Shown: in pieces, positions 46,419 through 56,379 of the stretch | Layout of the letters: each line of letters starts with the position of its first letter | Position numbering within the stretch: position 1 is the stretch's first letter | NCBI RefSeq assembly: GCF_012184385.1 | Contig: NZ_VSRL01000016.1 | Span: 1-64,000, forward strand | Length of the DNA: 64,000 nucleotides | DNA from: Lentzea indica | Lineage (GTDB): Bacteria; Actinomycetota; Actinomycetes; Mycobacteriales; Pseudonocardiaceae | Direction of reading: 5' to 3' | Translations under genes and position numbers: made by a program | Notes under the pieces: generated by a model | What the model was told of the DNA's origin: nothing | What the model saw: the letters and a program-made list of their open reading frames with translations, nothing else | Database searches by the model: none

Positions 46419-47857
46419 TGCACGGAAGAACGCCGCACGCCGCCCCAAGAGTGGCAATCGTCGGAGGAGGCATCTCCGGCCTGGCCGCCGCGCACCGGCT
46501 GCGGATGCTGCTCGGTCCCCAGGCCAGGATCACCGTGATCGAGCAGTCCGACCGCCTCGGCGGCAAGCTGCGGACCACGGAGCTCGCGGGTGTGCGGTTC
46601 GACGTGGGCGCGGAGGCGTTCCTGCACCGCAAGCCGGAGGCCCAGGAGCTGATCAACGAGGTCGGCCTCCAGGACCAGGTGGTGCACCCGACGGGTGCGA
46701 AGGCATCGGTGCACGCGGCCGGACGCACCCATCAGCTGCCCGCGCACACGTTCATGGGCGTTCCCGCGAGCGTCGAGACCGTGCGGCACATGCTGTCGTC
46801 CGAAGGCGCGCTGCGGGTCGAGATGGAACCGACGCTGCCGCCGATCGAGCTCAAAGGTGGCGACGTCGCCGTCGGCGCGCTCATCAAGGACAGGTTCGGC
46901 CCCGAGGTCGCCAACCGCCTCGTGAGCCCGCTGCTGGGTGGCGTCTACGCGGGCCGCGCGGACGAGCTGGGCCTGCGCGCCACGATGCCGCAGATCGCGA
47001 CGCTGCTGGACAAGGGCGTCGGCTCGCTGCTCGCGGCCGCCGCGATGATGATGCCCGCGCCGCCGCAGCCACGCGCCGCGCGACCACCCGTGTTCGCCAG
47101 CCTCAGCAGCGGTGTCTCGACGCTCGTCGACAGGCTCGCGGAGATCGCGAAACCCGAGGTGCGCTTAGGCCTTCCGGTCCGCGTGCTGTCGTGGCTCGGC
47201 GACGGTTGGCGGCTGGAGATCGGCTCGGCGGCGACCCCGGAGTACCTGGAGTGCGACGGCGTCGTGCTCGCGGTTCCGGCTCCGTCAGCACGGAAGCTGC
47301 TCTCCGAGATCGCGCCGCAGGTGTCCGCCGCGTACGGCAAGGTCGAGGTCGCCTCGATGGCGGTCGTCGCGCTGGCGCTGCCGCCGGGCACCGAGCTGCC
47401 GGACCGCTCTGGCGTGCTGATCGCGGAGGGGGAGCGGTACTCCGACCGCATCACCCCGTTCACCGCCAAGGCGTTCACGTTCTCCAGCCGGAAATGGGCT
47501 CACTACGGCGAACCGGTCATTCTGCGCGGCTCGGTCGGGCGACATGGCGAGACGGCGCTGCTCCAGCGCAGCGACGCCGACCTCGTCAAAGCCGTGCGCA
47601 ACGACCTGCACGAGCTGACGGGGATCAAAGCCGCGCCGATCGACTACGTGGTGCAGCGCTGGGGTGGCGGGCTGCCGCAGTACGGCGTCGGCCACGTCGA
47701 CCTCGTGGAGACCATCGAGAAGGGCATCGGCGACGTTCCGGGCCTCGCCGTGGCCGGCGCCACGCTGCACGGCGTGGGTGTGCCCGCCTGCATCGCCACC
47801 GCCGACTCGGCCGCCGCCCGTGTCGCAGCACACCTGCTGGGCCGCGTTCGCCGCTGA
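46418..47857 (+). CDS. hemY: HemY/CgoX, FAD-dependent coproporphyrinogen III oxidase
   Basis: 479 residues. The FAD motif [47 protein letters not shown] and the C-terminal [25 protein letters not shown] are typical of this oxidase. In organisms with HemQ it oxidises coproporphyrinogen III to coproporphyrin III. Translated from the ATG overlapping the hemE stop; followed by hemQ after 23 bp. Confidence 0.95.
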   Translation: MHGRTPHAAPRVAIVGGGISGLAAAHRLRMLLGPQARITVIEQSDRLGGKLRTTELAGVRFDVGAEAFLHRKPEAQELINEVGLQDQVVHPTGAKASVHAAGRTHQLPAHTFMGVPASVETVRHMLSSEGALRVEMEPTLPPIELKGGDVAVGALIKDRFGPEVANRLVSPLLGGVYAGRADELGLRATMPQIATLLDKGVGSLLAAAAMMMPAPPQPRAARPPVFASLSSGVSTLVDRLAEIAKPEVRLGLPVRVLSWLGDGWRLEIGSAATPEYLECDGVVLAVPAPSARKLLSEIAPQVSAAYGKVEVASMAVVALALPPGTELPDRSGVLIAEGERYSDRITPFTAKAFTFSSRKWAHYGEPVILRGSVGRHGETALLQRSDADLVKAVRNDLHELTGIKAAPIDYVVQRWGGGLPQYGVGHVDLVETIEKGIGDVPGLAVAGATLHGVGVPACIATADSAAARVAAHLLGRVRR

Positions 47858-47880
47858 AGAGCCCGTGCCAAGATGGACGT

Positions 47881-48573
47881 ATGGCGCGCCTGAACTACAA
47901 CGAACTCAACGACACCATCCGCTACACGATGTGGTCGGTGTTCCGGGTCGAACCCGGCAAGCTGCCGGAGGACCGTTCGGCTGCTGCCAGCGAGACCCAG
48001 AACTACCTGGACGCGTTGGAGGGCAAGGGCGTCGTCGTCCGCGGCGTCTACGACCTCGCCGGTCTGCGCGCCGACGCGGACTTCATGATCTGGTGGCACG
48101 CCGAGGAGATCGAGCAGGTGCAGGCCGCCTACACCGGCTTCCGCCGCACCCCGCTCGGCAAGGTCTCGACGCCGGTCTGGTCGCAGGTCGCCCTGCACCG
48201 CCCGGCTGAGTTCAACCGCAGCCACATCCCCGCGTTCCTCGCGGGTGAAGAGGCGCGCAAGTACGTGTGCGTCTACCCGTTCGTGCGGTCCTACGAGTGG
48301 TACCTGCTGCCGGAGGAGGACCGCCGCAAGATGCTGGCGGACCACGGCAAGGAAGCCCGCGACTTCCCGGACGTGCGCGCGAACACCGTCGCGTCGTTCG
48401 CGCTGGGCGACTATGAGTGGATGCTCGCGTTCGAGGCCGACGAACTGCACCGCATCGTCGACCTCATGCGCCACCTGCGCGGCACCGAGGCGCGGTTGCA
48501 CGTGCGTGAGGAGATCCCCTTCTACACGGGCACCCGCGTCCCGGCGGCCGAGCTCGTACTTAACCTGCCGTGA
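47881..48573 (+). CDS. hemQ: HemQ/ChdC, coproheme decarboxylase
   Basis: 230 residues of the chlorite-dismutase-like family: [36 protein letters not shown] with the catalytic Tyr, and [25 protein letters not shown] with the heme His region. It decarboxylates coproheme to heme b using peroxide. Last gene of the heme operon. Its end overlaps the convergent protease stop by 14 bp. Confidence 0.95.
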   Translation: MARLNYNELNDTIRYTMWSVFRVEPGKLPEDRSAAASETQNYLDALEGKGVVVRGVYDLAGLRADADFMIWWHAEEIEQVQAAYTGFRRTPLGKVSTPVWSQVALHRPAEFNRSHIPAFLAGEEARKYVCVYPFVRSYEWYLLPEEDRRKMLADHGKEARDFPDVRANTVASFALGDYEWMLAFEADELHRIVDLMRHLRGTEARLHVREEIPFYTGTRVPAAELVLNLP

Positions 48574-51500
48574 CCTTGTAGGCGCGGATCACGGTCAGTT
48601 CAACGGTGTTTCCCTTGGCGTCCGTCGCGGTGGCCTTCACCGAGGTCCACTGCGCGTTCGCCGGGTGGTAGATCAGCGCGCTGTTGCCGACCACACCCGC
48701 ACGGCGCCACGACTGGCCGTCGTCGTGTGAGTACTCGACACCGGTGACGCGCACCTTGCCCGTGTCGCCCTGGGACTGGGTGAGCAACCCGACGCGCTGC
48801 AACGTGCCCGCGGGCACCGCGCCGTTGGCGTCGAGCTTCGGCTGGAGCCGCACCACCGACAGCGGCAGCGTGTCCACCTTGTCCGTGGCCTTGGACTTGA
48901 AGGTCCACGCCGCGGACACCCTGGTGCTGAACTCGAACTGAGTGCTCCGGTCGAGGCTCACCTCGGCACGGAAGTCGCCTTCCTGCGGCGGCACGTTCTG
49001 GAAGCTGCCGCCAGGAGTGGTCGTCTCGCCGATGAGGACACCGTTGCGGTACAGCGCGGCACGTGCACTGTCCACAGTGGAAACACCCTCCCCGTTGCTC
49101 GCATCGCTCAGCAGCGGCACGCGGAGGAACATCCGGTCGCCGGACCGCTGGGCGAACGGGAACGGCGACTCCGGCAGGCCCGGTGAGAACACCGGCTTGG
49201 CCGCCTGCTCCTGGTAGGTCTTGCCCGCCGCGTACTTGTGCATCCCGGAGATGTGCTGCTCCTGGGCGCCGTTGGCGTGCGACATGCTCACGATGCCCTG
49301 CCAGCGCACGTCCTCGGTCGTCACGTAGTCGACGGGCTTGGCACCCGCCGGCACCTGGTAGAGCGCCGATCCGCCGCCGATTCCGTGCACCGACGTCGGG
49401 AACGCGCCCTTGGAGGCGAGGCTGTCCGGCTTCCGGTTGCCGATGGAGGTCTCGACGCGAGCCAGGTCCTTGAGCTCCGGGGCACGCGTGAGGCCGTTCG
49501 GGAGGCTGCCCCCGACGGGGTACGCGAGCCGGAAGTACTTCGCCGGGTCGGCGGCGGAGTTGGCGTGCAGCGTCGCCATCGACGACAGCTCCTTCGACGG
49601 GAGCGGCCCGCCGACCTGGGCCGCGAAGATGCGGTCGAAGCCACCGAACGAGATGAGCGAGGAGCTCATCGTCGCGTCGCCGAACGTGCGTTTCCAGGAG
49701 AGCTCGCCGACGACGAAGGTGCCGACGGGTTCCGGCGCCGTCACCGACAGCGGCTGGGCCAGGCGGGCGTCCTGCTTGATCGTCAGATCCCCGGTCAGCT
49801 TCACGGTGGGCTGGAGGAGCATGGCCATGCTCTCCGTTGTGCTGACCGACGAGTCGACGACGTAGGTGCCCTTGGGCAGGCGGACCTTCTGGTCACCTGC
49901 GCCGAAGACGACCTTGAACGCCTGGTTGTCGAGGCCGGCGATGAACGTCATCGCGCTCGCAGGATCCTGCCCGTCGCGGCCGGTGAGGTCGATCGTGAGG
50001 TTGTAGCTCTCCACCTCGCGGTCGACGCCGACGAGCGTGCGGACGGTGTGCGTACCGGACGTGGCGACGACCTCGCCGGTGTACGCGGCGTCCCTGGTGC
50101 CGACGCGGGTGTCACCGGTGACGTTGACGGACGCGGTGCCCTTGGCGGGGACCGTGACCTTCGAGGCGCTCAGCGAGAACATGCCCTGCGGGGCGCTGCT
50201 CGAGAGCGTGACGTCGAGCGTGATCGGCGAGTCGGTCGGGTTGCTGTAGGTGATCGACTTGGTCTCCGGCTTGTCGTCACCGTGCGGCCACTCGTGGCGG
50301 CCGAGGTTCACCGCGACGACGTCGGCGGTCAGCACCTGGTTGATCGCCTTGGCCACGTCGATGCGGCCGGCGCCCTGGTCGAACGCGCTCACGCCCGCCG
50401 TCGGCTTGGCCGTGGTGGCCAGCACCGACTTGAGCTGTGCGGGCGTCCACTCCGGGTGCTGCTGGCGCAACAGGGCCGCGGCACCCGCCACGTGCGGCGT
50501 CGCCATGGACGTGCCGCTCGCCGCGAAGTGTTCGCCGTTGGTCCCTGCAGCCGCCGCGACGATGTCGACGCCCGGTGCGGTCACCTCGGGCTTGAGCCCG
50601 CTGTCTCCAGCGCGAGGACCTTTGCTGGAGAACGGGGCGAGCTTGTCGTCGCGGTCCACGGCACCGACCGACAGCGCGGCCTCCGCCGTGCTGGGCGAGC
50701 TGACCGAGCCCGGCGAACCGGAGTTGCCCGCCGCGATGACGAACAACGTGCCGTGCTTGGCCGTCAGGTCGTTGACCGCCTGCTCGAGCGGGTCGATCTC
50801 CGGGGTGTCGCCGCCGCCGAGGCTCATGTTGACGACCTGGGCGCCCTGCTCCGCCGCCCAGCGCATGCCGTCGAGGATCCAGGACTCCTGGCAGCCGAAC
50901 TCGATGCAGACCTTGGCGTCGAGCAGCTGTGCGCCCGGTGCGACGCCGCCGTACTTCGAGTCGTGGCTCGCGACGGTCGAGCCGACGTGGGTGCCGTGGC
51001 CGACCTTGTCGGTGTTGTCGGGGTCGGTCGTGAAGTTCTTCTCCGCGATCTGCTGACCCACGAGATCGGGGTGTTTCTCGTCGACACCGGTGTCGACGAT
51101 GGCGACCTTGATCCCCTTGCCGGTGACACCGCGCTGGTGTGCGGCCGGTGCGCCGATCTGGGCGACGCTGCGGTCGAGGCTCGGCTTGCGGATGCCGTCG
51201 AGCCAGATCTTGTCACCGGAGCCGGCCTCGGCCTGGAGAGCCGCCCAGTCGTTCGAGGACCGTGCCCCCGCTCTGGCCCGGCCGTCCACGATCAACGGCA
51301 TCCGGTCCCGGTAGCCGAACTCCAGCAACGTGGTGACGTCGAAGAGTCTGCGGTCGAGCCGGCCCGCCGCCAGGGGCCCGAACGCGTCCTTCGGGACGAC
51401 CGTCGTGTGCCCGTCGGCACCGCGGTGCGTCTTGAACGTCATGCCGTTCCTGCCCTCACCGGGCTGAATCGCGACGACGTGCTGTCCCTGTCCAAGAAGG

Positions 51501-51646
51501 ACCTTGTCGCCGGTGACGAGGGTGACCTCGTCGATCGCCTTCTGCGGTGTGCCGGCTTGTGGTGCGGCATGCGCCCCAAGGGCCGGTACCGCGGTCAGTG
51601 CGAGCGCCGTGAAGGCGGCGCCCAGCACTTTGATTTTTCCGCCCAT
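48560..51646 (-). CDS. Large secreted S8 subtilisin-like serine protease
   Basis: 1028 residues. Signal peptide [19 protein letters not shown], a propeptide to about residue 160, then the S8 catalytic domain with [15 protein letters not shown] (Asp), [13 protein letters not shown] (His), [10 protein letters not shown] (oxyanion Asn) and [14 protein letters not shown] (Ser). About 550 C-terminal residues are beta-rich repeats of unknown role, as in large streptomycete subtilases. The ATG at 51646 follows GAGGGG. Monocistronic; ends against hemQ. Confidence 0.94.
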   Translation of the reverse strand: MGGKIKVLGAAFTALALTAVPALGAHAAPQAGTPQKAIDEVTLVTGDKVLLGQGQHVVAIQPGEGRNGMTFKTHRGADGHTTVVPKDAFGPLAAGRLDRRLFDVTTLLEFGYRDRMPLIVDGRARAGARSSNDWAALQAEAGSGDKIWLDGIRKPSLDRSVAQIGAPAAHQRGVTGKGIKVAIVDTGVDEKHPDLVGQQIAEKNFTTDPDNTDKVGHGTHVGSTVASHDSKYGGVAPGAQLLDAKVCIEFGCQESWILDGMRWAAEQGAQVVNMSLGGGDTPEIDPLEQAVNDLTAKHGTLFVIAAGNSGSPGSVSSPSTAEAALSVGAVDRDDKLAPFSSKGPRAGDSGLKPEVTAPGVDIVAAAAGTNGEHFAASGTSMATPHVAGAAALLRQQHPEWTPAQLKSVLATTAKPTAGVSAFDQGAGRIDVAKAINQVLTADVVAVNLGRHEWPHGDDKPETKSITYSNPTDSPITLDVTLSSSAPQGMFSLSASKVTVPAKGTASVNVTGDTRVGTRDAAYTGEVVATSGTHTVRTLVGVDREVESYNLTIDLTGRDGQDPASAMTFIAGLDNQAFKVVFGAGDQKVRLPKGTYVVDSSVSTTESMAMLLQPTVKLTGDLTIKQDARLAQPLSVTAPEPVGTFVVGELSWKRTFGDATMSSSLISFGGFDRIFAAQVGGPLPSKELSSMATLHANSAADPAKYFRLAYPVGGSLPNGLTRAPELKDLARVETSIGNRKPDSLASKGAFPTSVHGIGGGSALYQVPAGAKPVDYVTTEDVRWQGIVSMSHANGAQEQHISGMHKYAAGKTYQEQAAKPVFSPGLPESPFPFAQRSGDRMFLRVPLLSDASNGEGVSTVDSARAALYRNGVLIGETTTPGGSFQNVPPQEGDFRAEVSLDRSTQFEFSTRVSAAWTFKSKATDKVDTLPLSVVRLQPKLDANGAVPAGTLQRVGLLTQSQGDTGKVRVTGVEYSHDDGQSWRRAGVVGNSALIYHPANAQWTSVKATATDAKGNTVELTVIRAYKVTAG

Positions 51647-51809
51647 TCGAATCCCCTCATGGTTCGAATTTCTGCGCGCTGTGGTCCGCGCAGGCCGGAA
51701 AACCTTCCGCAGCAATTGAAAAGGTCCCCCGACCCTTTCGAACGTATCGATGGTGGCTGGGGTCACACAGGGCTGAACGGGGGATTGTTGGCGGGGCTTC
51801 GTTCGCCCG

Positions 51810-52256
51810 TCAGTTCGACTGCCAGAACTTCCAGCGCGCCTTGCGTTTCACTGACAGTTCCCCTGCGGCACGGCACCATTCCGCGAACGACGCGGCATCC
51901 TCGCGCGCGCGTGAGCCCGCACGACGCGGGTGTTCCACGGCGTAGGCGTCGAAGAGCGGCCGGAACCTGTCGCCGAGCTCGTCGGCGACGTCAGGGGCCA
52001 GCATCCGCACGATGCCGCGGCGTTTCGACAGCAACGCGCGACGTTCGACGCCGAGGCGTTGCTCGTCGAATCCCGCCGGGGCTGGCCCGTTCGCGAGCAA
52101 TGCATTCAACAGCTCGGACTGCTGGGCGGCAAGCCTTTCGCGTGCGGCCGAAGGATCATTACCGGAAGGTTGGGGCGAGTCGACACGCTCTTCGTCGATT
52201 CGCCCCAACCTTCCCGACTTGGTGTCCTTGGGATCGGCACTGTTCATTTCAGCCAC
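51810..52256 (-). CDS. Small partner protein of the DUF692/MNIO enzyme
   Basis: About 148 residues from GTG at 52256, overlapping the DUF692 stop by eight bases; an ATG at 52247 is the alternative. A charged disordered N-terminus leads to a helical domain with ARERLAAQQSELLNALLANGP, RALLSKRRGIVRMLAP and RFRPLFDAYAVEHPRR, ending in an Arg/Lys/Trp tail. It resembles the small proteins that follow DUF692 genes near the hem genes of streptomycetes (SCO6045-like, from memory). MNIO enzymes commonly need a partner that recruits the substrate, so that role is inferred. Confidence 0.68.
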   Translation of the reverse strand: MAEMNSADPKDTKSGRLGRIDEERVDSPQPSGNDPSAARERLAAQQSELLNALLANGPAPAGFDEQRLGVERRALLSKRRGIVRMLAPDVADELGDRFRPLFDAYAVEHPRRAGSRAREDAASFAEWCRAAGELSVKRKARWKFWQSN

Positions 52257-53066
52257 GGTGTTTGTCCACGACCGCGCGGATCGCGGCCAGCTCGGACGCG
52301 ATTTCGGTGTCGGACGGGTAGTTGTCGTCGCGCTCCAGCAGAACGCCGGGTGGCCTGACTCGTGAGCAGAGCTCGTCGAGCACACCGAGCACTTCCGGCA
52401 GCACGGCGTGGGCGTGGGTGTCGTGGTAGACGTCGCCGTTGTCTACGCCGCCGGCCACGTGCACGTAAGCCAGGCGCTCCAACGGGATCTCGTCGAGGAA
52501 CCGTTCCGGATCCGTGGCGATGTTGCGGGCGTTCGCGTACAGGTTCGCGACGTCGACGAGCAGCCAGCAGTCCGTGCGCTCGACGAGCTCGGCGAGGAAC
52601 TGGCCCTCGGACAGTTCGCCGTCCGGCCATTCGAGCAACGCGGCGACGTTCTCCAGCGCGAGCGGGACGGGCAGGTTCTGCTGAGCCAGCTTGACGTTGG
52701 CGACGAGCACGTCGAGCGCGTCCTTGGTGCGCGGCACCGGCATCAGGTGGCCGGAGTCGAGTCCGCCTGCCCGGACGAAGCACACGTGGTCGCTGACCAT
52801 CGGCGCGCGACCGCCTCGGCGATCTCGCCCAGGTGCGAGACCCGGTCGAGGTCGACCTGGTCCGCGCCGCCCAGCGACAGCGACACGGCGTGGGGGAGCA
52901 CCGGGACGCCGCGTTCCAGCAGCAGCGTCACCGATTCCGGCAGGTGTCCGATGTGGAGGTTCTCGGCGACGACCTCGACGAAGTCCACGCCGGGCAGCCG
53001 TTCCACGGTCAGGTCGATCTCCGAGCGCCAGCCGATGCCGACGCCCAGGTCCGTGATCCCCGCCAT
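52249..53066 (-). CDS. DUF692/MNIO multinuclear iron oxidase, frameshifted
   Basis: 272 residues after one correction. The TIM-barrel metal residues of the family are all visible: HAVSLSLGG, VSDHVCF, ALENVAALLEW, LLVDVANLYANARN, YVHVAGG, YHDTHAHAV and LLERDDNYP. One C is missing near 52808 (GTCGCG for GTCCGCG), separating the first third from the rest; restoring it gives 819 bp. Known MNIO enzymes use iron to oxidise cysteines (and some other residues) in ribosomal peptides. The start overlaps the stop of a Cys-tailed TIGR04222 protein, a strong hint at the substrate. Confidence 0.82.
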
Positions 53067-53824
53067 CAGTCGCCTCCTCCGCCGCCACCACAGCCACCGC
53101 CGCCGCAGCTGCTGCCACCGCTCGACGAACTACTGCTACCACACCCGCTGCCGCAGCTGCCGCACGCCGCGGCCGACCCGCTCCCGCCACCGTCCGAAGA
53201 GGACTTCCTGCGCTTGAGCTGGACCATCTTGACGACGCTCTGGGACAGGTCGAAGAGGTCGCCGACGTTCTGGCCGGCGACCTTGCCGCGGAAGCCGTAC
53301 AACGCCACCGCGAGCACCCGGTCGGTCGCGGCCACCGGCCGCACCGCCGCCTTGCCCGCCCTGGTGACCGGGTCCCGGCCGCGCACCCAGACGGCGAACA
53401 GCAGGAATGCCGCCGCACCGATGAGGAACTCCGGTGTCCCGATGCCGAGCACGGTCAGCACACCCCCGACCACCAGGAAGACCCACCACGTCGGGAGCCG
53501 GCGGCGAGGGTTCTGCGTCAGCCCCTGCTCTCGCAGCTGCTGGTGCAGCGACTGCATCTCCGTGCTCCACGCGGCGGTCTTCACGACCTCGTCGAACCGG
53601 ACGGGCATCCGCACGTGGGTGAGGACGCGTGCCTCCAGCCGGGTGGCCGCGCCGTGGTTGTTCTGGTGCACGGCGGACACGTGGCCGTCGCGGGACACGC
53701 GCACGAGGCCCGCGTCGAGCAGCCGGGCCAGCGCGGTCTCGGCTGCCCGGCCAGGACCCGCCGCCAGATAGCCGATCTGCTCCGCGGACAGCTGTAAGCC
53801 CGATGTGGTCGTAGGTGTTGCCAT
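53066..53824 (-). CDS. TIGR04222-type membrane protein 1, Gly/Ser/Cys tail
   Basis: 252 residues. The N-terminal domain (LSAEQIGYLAAGPGRAAETALARLLDAGLVRVSRDGHV) is winged-helix-like and conserved in all three paralogues. Two membrane segments follow (WWVFLVVGGVLTVLGIGTPEFLIGAAAFLLFAVWV), then a cytoplasmic part ending KRRKSSSDGGG and a low-complexity tail with six Cys among Gly and Ser (ACGSCGSGCG, SSCGGGGCGG). Good GAGGGGG site before ATG 53824. Stop overlaps the MNIO start (TGATG). The Cys tail is the likely target of that enzyme (inference). Confidence 0.82.
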   Translation of the reverse strand: MATPTTTSGLQLSAEQIGYLAAGPGRAAETALARLLDAGLVRVSRDGHVSAVHQNNHGAATRLEARVLTHVRMPVRFDEVVKTAAWSTEMQSLHQQLREQGLTQNPRRRLPTWWVFLVVGGVLTVLGIGTPEFLIGAAAFLLFAVWVRGRDPVTRAGKAAVRPVAATDRVLAVALYGFRGKVAGQNVGDLFDLSQSVVKMVQLKRRKSSSDGGGSGSAAACGSCGSGCGSSSSSSGGSSCGGGGCGGGGGGD

Positions 53825-53835
53825 CGGTGTCCCCC

Positions 53836-53965
53836 TCAACTGCTGGAACTGCTGCTACAGCTACTGCTGCTACTGCTGCTGCAACTGGAGCTGGAACTGC
53901 TGCAGCTGCTGCTACTGCTGGAACAACTGCTGGAACTGCTGCTGGAACAGTTCGACGACGAACCG
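53836..53965. repeat. Low-complexity GCT/ACT/GGA triplet tract coding the Cys/Ser tail
   Basis: About 115 bp on the plus strand are almost only the triplets gct, act, gga, aca and gca. On the coding strand they read Ser with a Cys at each aca or gca. It overlaps the 3' end of the TIGR04222-type gene 2 and is prone to slippage or assembly collapse. Confidence 0.8.
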
Positions 53966-54618
53966 GCGCAACTGTGGTGGCTGTAGTCGTACGAGCTGCT
54001 GCAGCCGCCACCGCAACCGCCACTGTCCGAACTGGACTTCCTCGTGCGCTGCCCGCCGCGGCGCAGGCCGTGCAACGCCACCACGTCCGCATCACCGCGC
54101 GGGTATCTCATCGCGTACAGCAGCACGCTCTTGCCGAGCGTGGTGACCCTGCCCTTGTTCCGCATCAGGAACGTGAGGAACAGCAGCACCACCGTCAGTG
54201 CGATCAGCTTCCCGTCGAACGCGATCGCGCTGATCGCGGAGGCGATGGCGAGGAGGATCAGCAGTGTCCGGAACGCACGGGTGCCGCCGCCGGCTTTGCC
54301 CCACTTCCGGCGCACCATCGCACGGGCGGTCAGGCTGTGCCGCAACGAGCCCATCTCCTGGCTGCCCATCGCGACCTGCACGACCTGCGGGATCGGACGA
54401 GCGGTGCCGTGCAGCCCGGAGAGGATGTACGCCTCGAGCGCGGTCGTCGCGCCGTAACCGTTCTGGTAGACGGCGGTCACGAGTCCCTCGCGGGAGATGC
54501 GCACGAGACCGCCGTCCATCAGCCGGGCGAGAGCGGCTTCCACCGCCCTGCCCGGTCCCCCTGCCAGGAACCCGATCTCCTCCACGGACATCACCGCGGC
54601 TGTCGAAGGCTTGGCCAT
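53836..54618 (-). CDS. TIGR04222-type membrane protein 2, periodic Cys/Ser tail
   Basis: 260 residues. Same plan as its neighbour: SVEEIGFLAGGPGRAVEAALARLMDGGLVRISREGLV, two membrane segments (LLILLAIASAISAIAF, LIALTVVLLFLTFLM), a TRKSSSDSGG hinge, then GCGGGC and a tail reading N-C-S7-C-S6-C-S6-C-S7-C-S6. Five cysteines therefore recur every seven or eight residues to the C-terminus. Serines use AGC, AGT and TCC, so this is not a simple triplet expansion. ATG 54618 follows GGGGAG. Eleven bases separate it from protein 1. Confidence 0.85.
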   Translation of the reverse strand: MAKPSTAAVMSVEEIGFLAGGPGRAVEAALARLMDGGLVRISREGLVTAVYQNGYGATTALEAYILSGLHGTARPIPQVVQVAMGSQEMGSLRHSLTARAMVRRKWGKAGGGTRAFRTLLILLAIASAISAIAFDGKLIALTVVLLFLTFLMRNKGRVTTLGKSVLLYAMRYPRGDADVVALHGLRRGGQRTRKSSSDSGGCGGGCSSSYDYSHHSCAGSSSNCSSSSSSSCSSSSSSCSSSSSSCSSSSSSSCSSSSSS

Positions 54619-54707
54619 CAGCACTCCCCTCACTGGTGCCAGTGCATCTTCGACGTGAGATCTACCCCCGGGTTCCTTGTGTTACCTGAAATGGACCGAA
54701 CAACGGA

Positions 54708-55601
54708 TCAGCCGCCGCCACCGCCGCAGCCGCCTCCGCCCCCGCCTCCACCACAGCTGCTTCCGCTCGAACACGAGGAAGAGCCTGTCGAACACGAGCT
54801 GTAGCTGGAAGTGCTGGAGCTCGCGGAGGCGTTGGTGGAGGAGGCGAGCAGCGAGCTGCGCACCGCCAGATCCGGGTAGACGGCCAGGCCGCCGAAGAGA
54901 ACCACCCCTGCCGCGCCCGCGTACAAGGCGTCGTCGGAGGTCGCGGGCCTGCCACTGCTCGTGGTGCGGGCCGCGTCGAGAACGTTGTTCCCCTTGCTCG
55001 TGCGCACGTGCTTGCTGCGCCGAGTGAGGAGCCAGATCAGCACGCCGGTGACGACGAGCTGCAGCGTCAGCCAGCCGACGGGCGCGTCGATGGCGATGCC
55101 GTTGACCCAGCGGGCGACACCGATCGCGAGCAGCACCCACAACACGATGGATCCCTTGCGCAGCGCGCTTTTCGCGACGTCCGGGTTGACGACCAGGCCC
55201 AGGTCCTCGAGTCGCCTGCCGATCGCGGTGACGACGCCGTCCCTGGAGACGGAGGGGATCATCAGGTTGAGGGTGCGGTTGGTGTAGCGCTGGCTGTCGG
55301 TGATGACGGCGCGGTCCACCGGGTTGAGTGACCGCGTGGTGGACGTGACCTGAACGGCGCCACGCCGGGAAGTGCGAAGCTCACCCGAGGTGAGCAGCCG
55401 CGCGATGGACGTCTCGACCACGCGCCTTGGACCGCCCGCAAGGTAGGCGAGCTCGTCCATGTCCAGGGAGCGCACGGGCTGGTCGCTGTGACCAGCCCGC
55501 ACGCGTACCCGAACGATGACCACGACCAGCACCGCCAGTGCCAGCCCGATCCAGTACAGCTGAAGGAACTCCGGTCCGGACAACCCCCAAGGCCTCTGCA
55601 T
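54708..55601 (-). CDS. TIGR04222-type membrane protein 3, Ser/Cys/Gly tail
   Basis: 297 residues, the longest paralogue. It has an extra N-terminal membrane segment (FLQLYWIGLALAVLVVVIV), then the shared domain (MDELAYLAGGPRRVVETSIARLLTSGELRTSRRGAV), two more segments (IVLWVLLAIGVARWV, LTLQLVVTGVLIWLL) and a hydrophobic patch (AGAAGVVLFGGLAVYPDL). The tail has five Cys in Ser and Gly (SSCSTGSSSCSSGSSC, GGCGGGGG). ATG 55601 is used; a GTG at 55610 is possible. First gene of the operon, 89 bp before paralogue 2. Confidence 0.82.
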   Translation of the reverse strand: MQRPWGLSGPEFLQLYWIGLALAVLVVVIVRVRVRAGHSDQPVRSLDMDELAYLAGGPRRVVETSIARLLTSGELRTSRRGAVQVTSTTRSLNPVDRAVITDSQRYTNRTLNLMIPSVSRDGVVTAIGRRLEDLGLVVNPDVAKSALRKGSIVLWVLLAIGVARWVNGIAIDAPVGWLTLQLVVTGVLIWLLTRRSKHVRTSKGNNVLDAARTTSSGRPATSDDALYAGAAGVVLFGGLAVYPDLAVRSSLLASSTNASASSSTSSYSSCSTGSSSCSSGSSCGGGGGGGGCGGGGG

Positions 55602-55746
55602 GCGACCCACCCCCTGACTGCCCCGAAACTGCTTCGGTGACGTTCATGGTGTGGTCCGGGCCACAGCCTCACAAGGCTTGTTGACGAAGCCTTAGGGTTG
55701 TCCGCGATCTGTCATTGATTTGTGGGTGTGGCTCACTCTTGGTGGC

Positions 55747-55809
55747 CTAGCTCGACGAGCCGCCATCGACTCCGCTGGAGCCTTCGCCGTCGGTACCGAA
55801 GAAGATCAT
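55747..55809 (-). CDS. Possible 20-residue ORF with strong ribosome site
   Basis: Encodes MIFFGTDGEGSSGVDGGSSS and stops. The ATG at 55809 is preceded by GGGAGG four bases away, unusually good for random sequence. It lies about 145 bp upstream of the TIGR04222 operon on the same strand and just downstream of msrB. It has no Cys. It may be a leader peptide or a tiny gene; no homologue known to me. Confidence 0.35.
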   Translation of the reverse strand: MIFFGTDGEGSSGVDGGSSS

Positions 55810-55861
55810 TGCGCCTCCCAGGTCGGTCCGGTCCAGTGCGACCGGACTCGGGCTCAGTCTC

Positions 55862-56284
55862 CTATTCGGACGGAACGAGTTTCAAGGAGACGGAGTTGAT
55901 GCAGTACCGCTGGTCCGTCGGCGTGGGGTACCCCTCACCTTCGAAAACATGCCCGAGGTGGCTGTGGCACGTGGCGCAGAGCACTTCGACGCGGGTCATG
56001 CCGAGCGCGCGGTCCTCACGCAGGATGACCGAGTCTCCCGCCAGTGGCGAGAAGAACGACGGCCAGCCGCAGTGCGAGTCGAACTTGGTGTCGCTGCGGA
56101 ACAGCTCGGCTCCACAGGCACGGCACTCGTAGACGCCTTCGGTCTTGGTCTCGGTGTACTCGCCCGTCCACGGACGCTCGGTGCCTGCCTGGCGCAGCAC
56201 CGCGTACTCGGCGGGGTTCAGCTGGGCGCGCCATTCCTCTTCGGAACGCACGACTTTGGGGGTGGCGCCGACAACAGGTTCCAT
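55862..56284 (-). CDS. msrB: MsrB, peptide-methionine (R)-S-oxide reductase
   Basis: 140 residues. Two zinc CxxC pairs (CRACG, CATCH), GWPSF, the HLGHVFEGEG motif and the catalytic Cys in RYCINSVSL are complete. It repairs methionine-R-sulfoxide in proteins. An msrB near hemQ is also found in mycobacteria (from memory), so the protease and TIGR04222 genes appear to be placed inside a conserved neighbourhood. Reads leftward as a single gene. Confidence 0.96.
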   Translation of the reverse strand: MEPVVGATPKVVRSEEEWRAQLNPAEYAVLRQAGTERPWTGEYTETKTEGVYECRACGAELFRSDTKFDSHCGWPSFFSPLAGDSVILREDRALGMTRVEVLCATCHSHLGHVFEGEGYPTPTDQRYCINSVSLKLVPSE

Positions 56285-56379
56285 GACCCTTTATAACGCC
56301 GCCGCTGTCGTGGGGCTTCCCGGCTGTGAGCCGGCTTCCGGGGCTGTAAGGCCTCGTTAAGGAGTCGGTCTCGTTTGGA

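Noticed and set aside
51690-51760. Possible hairpin AAAGGTCCCCCGACCCTTT before the protease gene
   Set aside because: The stem is short and imperfect, and it lies in a promoter region where a terminator is not required.
49238-52321. Open frame of over 1000 codons on the plus strand across the subtilase region
   Set aside because: It is the antisense shadow of the high-GC protease gene; the translation is Arg/Asp/Val-rich low-complexity sequence with no domain, while the minus strand encodes a complete S8 protease.
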